The position numbers and the translations under genes were made by a program. The notes below the pieces were generated by a model. The model was not told where the DNA came from, did no database searches, and saw only the letters and a list, made by a program, of their open reading frames with translations. Shown here piece after piece: positions 32,943 to 36,411 of a stretch of 36,411 bases of DNA. This DNA is from an uncultured Coriobacteriaceae bacterium (GTDB lineage Bacteria > Actinomycetota > Coriobacteriia > Coriobacteriales > Atopobiaceae): positions 1 to 36,411 of the forward strand of contig CACXDP010000181.1 of the NCBI GenBank assembly GCA_902766445.1. The letters are read 5' to 3'. Numbering within the stretch: the stretch's first letter is position 1; each line of letters opens with the position of its first letter.

Positions 32943-33016
32943 GGGCGCTGGGGGGTACTGGGGGGACAGTCCCCTGGGTACCCAGGGGACTGTCCCCCCA
33001 GTACCCCCCAGCGCCC
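32943..33016. repeat. Perfect 74-bp palindrome, copy 2 of a repeat family
   Basis: Perfectly symmetric around 32979/32980, 37 bp per arm. Beyond it, CCGG-type pairing continues after a single extra C. The central 38 bp match copy 1 (26518-26555) exactly. The first difference outside the core (T/A pair in copy 1, G/C pair in copy 2) is compensated on both arms. It lies between glgA and the GH13-GH77 gene, 104 nt before that gene's start. Confidence 0.9.
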
Positions 33017-33120
33017 CGGTCTGTGAAATCATCTGAAAACTTAGGTCTAGCCCAAACGCGCAAACACTGCTACCATCTACAAAATCTGTACCTCATACAT
33101 AACATCGGGAGGGCATCCAC

Positions 33121-36100
33121 GTGAGAGCAACACATATCACAACCGACAGCATCTATCGCACACCGTTTGGCGCCTGCCCTCTTGGTGAGTCGGTCACCTT
33201 GGCCATTGACGTCCGCGACGAAGAGAGCCCCCAGGGCCAGATACGCATATGGGTGGACGGCGAGGGTGAGACGCTGTATCCCATGAAGCCGGAGGTACGT
33301 GAGGAGAACGGCGAGCGCGTCGTGCGTCTTGTGGGTACCTTCACGCCCGAAAAGACCCAGATCATGTGGTACTACTTCAATCTTACCGCTGATGATGGCA
33401 CCGTGTGGCGCTATGGCGCGCGCAACGAGTGCAGCGTGGGCGAGGGGACCTTTGCAGCTGGAGAGCCACGCTCGTATCAGATTACGGTATACGAGCCACG
33501 TGAGGAACGTCCCCTGTGGTATCAGCATGGCATTGTGTACCAGGTTTTCCCCGATCGATTTGAACGCGGAGAAGGTTGGCGCGAGCTTGCCCAGTCGAGC
33601 CTCGACCATCACCGTAATGGACCGGGCCGTCGCCTCGTAGATGACTGGTTCCTTGCGCCCACCTACGACAAGGACCAATACGGCCGGATTTCCACTTGGG
33701 ATTTCTATGGCGGCAACTTGGATGGCGTTCGTGAGAAGTTGCCCTACCTCAAGTCGATGGGCATTTCAGTCATTTACCTCAATCCCATCTTTGAGGCGGC
33801 AAGCAACCATCGCTATGACACGGGCGACTACATGGTCATAGACCCGATGCTTGGCGACAAGCAGACCTTCGTGCGCCTGTGCGACGAGGCGCGTGAGATG
33901 GGCATATCCATCATCTTGGATGGCGTCTTCAACCACACGGGATGCGACTCGCGCTACTTCAACAAGTACGGGAACTATCCCGAGGTCGGGGCGTTCCAGG
34001 GCTCGGACAGCCCCTATGCGACTTGGTTCAAGCTTGGTGCAGCCGATGACGGCGAGTACCAGTGCTGGTGGGGCGTGGACGACTTGCCCGATGTGGACGA
34101 GTATGCCCAGTCATACCGTGACTTCATCTGCGGCGAAGACGGTGTTGTGCGCACGTGGCTGCGTTTGGGAGCAGCTGGTTGGCGCCTCGATGTCGCCGAC
34201 GAGCTACCTGACGACTTCATTGCCGCCGTCAAGGAGGCCGCGCTGGCTGAGAAACCCGACGCTCTCGTAATCGGCGAGGTGTGGGAGGACGCATCCCACA
34301 AGGTGAGCTATGGAGAGCTGCGCCAATATCTGCAGGGTTCTGAGCTTGATGGCGTCATGAACTATCCCTTCCGCAGCTCGTTGCTCGACTTCCTCACAAA
34401 CAAAACCACGGCGGTCAACGTTGCGGATCGTATGGAAGAGCTCTACGAAAACTATCCGCGCGAGGCGTTCCTCAGCTGCCTCAACCTGCTGGGAAGTCAC
34501 GACCGCGAGCGTGTTCTCACCGTGTTGGGTGACGCTCCGGCCAAAGAGACCCTCTCGGAAGAGCAGCGCCGTGACTATCGTCTGCCTGAGGGGCAGCGCA
34601 GTCTTGCGGTAAGCCGCCTTTGGGTCGCGGCCCTCTTGCAGATGACGATGCCAGGCGTGCCGTGCGTCTACTATGGTGACGAAGCTGGTATGGAGGGCTA
34701 CACCGATCCTTACAACCGTGGTACCTATCCATGGGGCCATGAGGACGAGAACTGCCGCACGATCTATCGCAATGCCATTGCGGTGCGCAAGTCGCTGCCC
34801 GAGGTCTTTGCCGATGGCGACTTCCGTCCGTTTGCGATCAACGATGACGTCTTTGCCTTCACACGCTCGCTCGACGGTGTGACGGTATGCGTGCTGGCCA
34901 ATGCGTCTCTCAAGAATGAGCATACCGTAAGCGTGCCGATGCACGGGAGCGAGGTGGATGACATCGTTCAGGGCAAGAAGCCGCGGGTTTCGGACAACGG
35001 ACAAACCTGCGCGGTACACCTGTGGCCTCTCGGTACCTCCGTGCTCTATTTCCACAACGGGAAGCGTCTGCAGCAACCCATGAAGCGCGGCATGGGCGTT
35101 ATCTGTCACATTACGAGCCTGCCCAACGACGGGGAGCAGGGCACGATGGGCGAGCCCGCGAAGCGTTTCATAGACGTCCTCGCGAAAGCGGGACAGACCT
35201 ATTGGCAGGTGCTGCCCGTCAATCCCACTGACGAATTTGGTTCTCCGTATGCGGGTCTCTCGGCGTTTGCTGGTAATCCCTACCTCATTGAGGGCTTCCA
35301 GACCAAGCTCGACAAGCTTATCGAGGGCCTTGATGACGATTCCGATTATGAGGCGTTCTGCAAAAAGAACGCTGACTGGTTGGAGCCCTACGTGGCGTTC
35401 CAAGCCATCAAGGAATTCGTGGGCGAGGAAGTGCCTTGGCATCTATGGCCAGAGAACTACCGGGAGTACCGACCCGGTATCGTGGACGAAGGTAGTTTGG
35501 CACCTGCGGCCGAGACGCACCGTCGCGCGCAATACGTATTTCAGAAGCAATGGGATGAGCTGCATGCCTATGCCAACGAGCATGGCATCCAGATCGTCGG
35601 CGATATGCCAATGTACGTGAGTGCCGACTCCAGTGACGTATGGGCTGAACGCGAGATATTCTCCTTGCAGGAGGACGGCACACCGGCCGGCGTCGCGGGA
35701 TGCCCACCTGATGATTTCGCCAAGGACGGCCAGATTTGGGGCAACCCGACCTTCCGCTGGGACGTGCTGCACAAGAGCGGTTACGACTGGTGGATGCGTC
35801 GCCTGGAGCGCATGTTGGAGCTCTATGACTTCGTGCGCCTCGATCACTTCCTTGGCTTCTCTTCGTATTACAACATCCCTGGTGGTCGTGGTGCGCTCGA
35901 AGGGTTGTGGAACTTCGGTCCGGGAGTCGACCTCTTCCGTGTGGCGCACGAGCGTCTGGGCGACCTGCCCTTCATAGGTGAGGACCTGGGTACCATCACC
36001 CCGGCCGTGCGGTTCCTGGTCGCGCTAACGGGCTTCCCCGGCATGGACGTTGTGCAGTTCTACAACGAAGACGTGCGTCAGGGATACGTGCCCGCGCCGG

Positions 36101-36405
36101 ACAAGATTTGCTATCCGAGCACACATGACACGCAGACGCTCGTTGGTTGGATCCGCAACAAGTGGCCGTTTGAACACACCGATGACGTGTACCGCGAAAT
36201 CATGGGGAAGTGCCTGCACTCCAGTGCCGATGTGGTTATCGTGCCGTTGCAGGATGTCCTCGTTCTCGGCGATGAGGCCCGTATGAACGTTCCGGGCGTG
36301 GCGGAGAACAACTGGTCTTGGCGTGCTGATGGCAATGCCGTCGCCGCTTCCACGCAGTACCTCGCATCGCTTGCCAACGATTCTGGGCGCGCGCGCAAAG
36401 AATAG
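33121..36405 (+). CDS. malQ: GH13 alpha-amylase/neopullulanase fused to GH77 4-alpha-glucanotransferase (MalQ)
   Basis: 1094 aa, two enzymes in one chain. Residues 1-~125 are a beta-sandwich like the CBM34 domain of neopullulanases. About 135-555 is a GH13 barrel (WYQHGIVYQVFPDRF, DGVFNHTG) with D357 (GWRLDVAD), E386 (VIGEVWED) and D461 (GSHDRER). A beta domain runs to ~645. From M654 (KRGMGVICHITSLPN) to the end is GH77, with D908 (VRLDHF), E954 (GEDLG) and D1003 (STHDTQ). The first would hydrolyse maltodextrins or cyclodextrins; the second disproportionates them, giving glucose and longer chains for GlgP. No signal peptide, so cytosolic. GTG start with GGGAGGG (33107-33113, 7-nt spacing). 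Confidence 0.95.
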   Translation: MRATHITTDSIYRTPFGACPLGESVTLAIDVRDEESPQGQIRIWVDGEGETLYPMKPEVREENGERVVRLVGTFTPEKTQIMWYYFNLTADDGTVWRYGARNECSVGEGTFAAGEPRSYQITVYEPREERPLWYQHGIVYQVFPDRFERGEGWRELAQSSLDHHRNGPGRRLVDDWFLAPTYDKDQYGRISTWDFYGGNLDGVREKLPYLKSMGISVIYLNPIFEAASNHRYDTGDYMVIDPMLGDKQTFVRLCDEAREMGISIILDGVFNHTGCDSRYFNKYGNYPEVGAFQGSDSPYATWFKLGAADDGEYQCWWGVDDLPDVDEYAQSYRDFICGEDGVVRTWLRLGAAGWRLDVADELPDDFIAAVKEAALAEKPDALVIGEVWEDASHKVSYGELRQYLQGSELDGVMNYPFRSSLLDFLTNKTTAVNVADRMEELYENYPREAFLSCLNLLGSHDRERVLTVLGDAPAKETLSEEQRRDYRLPEGQRSLAVSRLWVAALLQMTMPGVPCVYYGDEAGMEGYTDPYNRGTYPWGHEDENCRTIYRNAIAVRKSLPEVFADGDFRPFAINDDVFAFTRSLDGVTVCVLANASLKNEHTVSVPMHGSEVDDIVQGKKPRVSDNGQTCAVHLWPLGTSVLYFHNGKRLQQPMKRGMGVICHITSLPNDGEQGTMGEPAKRFIDVLAKAGQTYWQVLPVNPTDEFGSPYAGLSAFAGNPYLIEGFQTKLDKLIEGLDDDSDYEAFCKKNADWLEPYVAFQAIKEFVGEEVPWHLWPENYREYRPGIVDEGSLAPAAETHRRAQYVFQKQWDELHAYANEHGIQIVGDMPMYVSADSSDVWAEREIFSLQEDGTPAGVAGCPPDDFAKDGQIWGNPTFRWDVLHKSGYDWWMRRLERMLELYDFVRLDHFLGFSSYYNIPGGRGALEGLWNFGPGVDLFRVAHERLGDLPFIGEDLGTITPAVRFLVALTGFPGMDVVQFYNEDVRQGYVPAPDKICYPSTHDTQTLVGWIRNKWPFEHTDDVYREIMGKCLHSSADVVIVPLQDVLVLGDEARMNVPGVAENNWSWRADGNAVAASTQYLASLANDSGRARKE

Positions 36406-36411
36406 CGAACG

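Overview
The window looks like chromosomal DNA from a GC-rich, anaerobe-type actinobacterium. My best guess is the class Coriobacteriia (Olsenella, Atopobium or Collinsella-like). The guess rests on the GC-rich codon use, strong Shine-Dalgarno sites, a TsaB-RimI-TsaD fusion, a clostripain-family lipoprotein and a GlgC/GlgD glycogen operon. It is an inference and no marker gene confirms it. There are no rRNA or tRNA genes, no CRISPR array, no phage genes and no intact transposase. Most of the window is ordinary core metabolism.

Layout. 1-711 is the 3' end of a 5'-nucleotidase/cyclic phosphodiesterase gene. 884-3234 holds an unannotated-looking 59-aa protein coupled by an ATGA overlap to a C11 (clostripain-like) lipoprotein peptidase. 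3427-5225 is a HAD phosphatase and a GT4 glycosyltransferase pair. 5392-9385 is glmS-acpS-nnr (amino-sugar, acyl-carrier and NAD(P)H-repair functions). 9608-9976 is a YccF membrane protein. 9977-10555 carries no gene but contains a 153-bp MITE-like element. 10556-13084 (minus) is the three-domain TsaB-RimI-TsaD fusion, divergent from alr-UDG-tsaE (13346-15724), so most of the t6A tRNA-modification machinery flanks cell-wall alanine racemase. 15762-17234 (minus) is a zinc-ribbon membrane protein with two InlB/Flg_new-type repeats.

17539-20276 is the most unusual locus. A radical SAM/SPASM-like enzyme is translationally coupled (GTGA overlap) to a secreted or membrane protein that ends in an alternating Cys-X tail (seven cysteines in 13 residues, then a Gly-rich segment and an eighth Cys). 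The pairing suggests an enzyme that modifies the tail of its neighbour, a large-substrate version of a RiPP-like system. nadE follows (20368-22296).

22465-36405 is glycogen metabolism: a membrane protein of unknown function with glgX; pdxY (minus); the operon glgP-glgC-glgD-glgA; and a GH13-GH77 (amylase plus MalQ) fusion. Together these make ADP-glucose, polymerise it, phosphorolyse it, debranch it and recycle maltodextrins. A branching enzyme (glgB) is not in the window. Two perfect palindromes of 58 and 74 bp sharing a 38-bp core bracket the glgPCDA operon and look like members of a dispersed palindromic repeat family.
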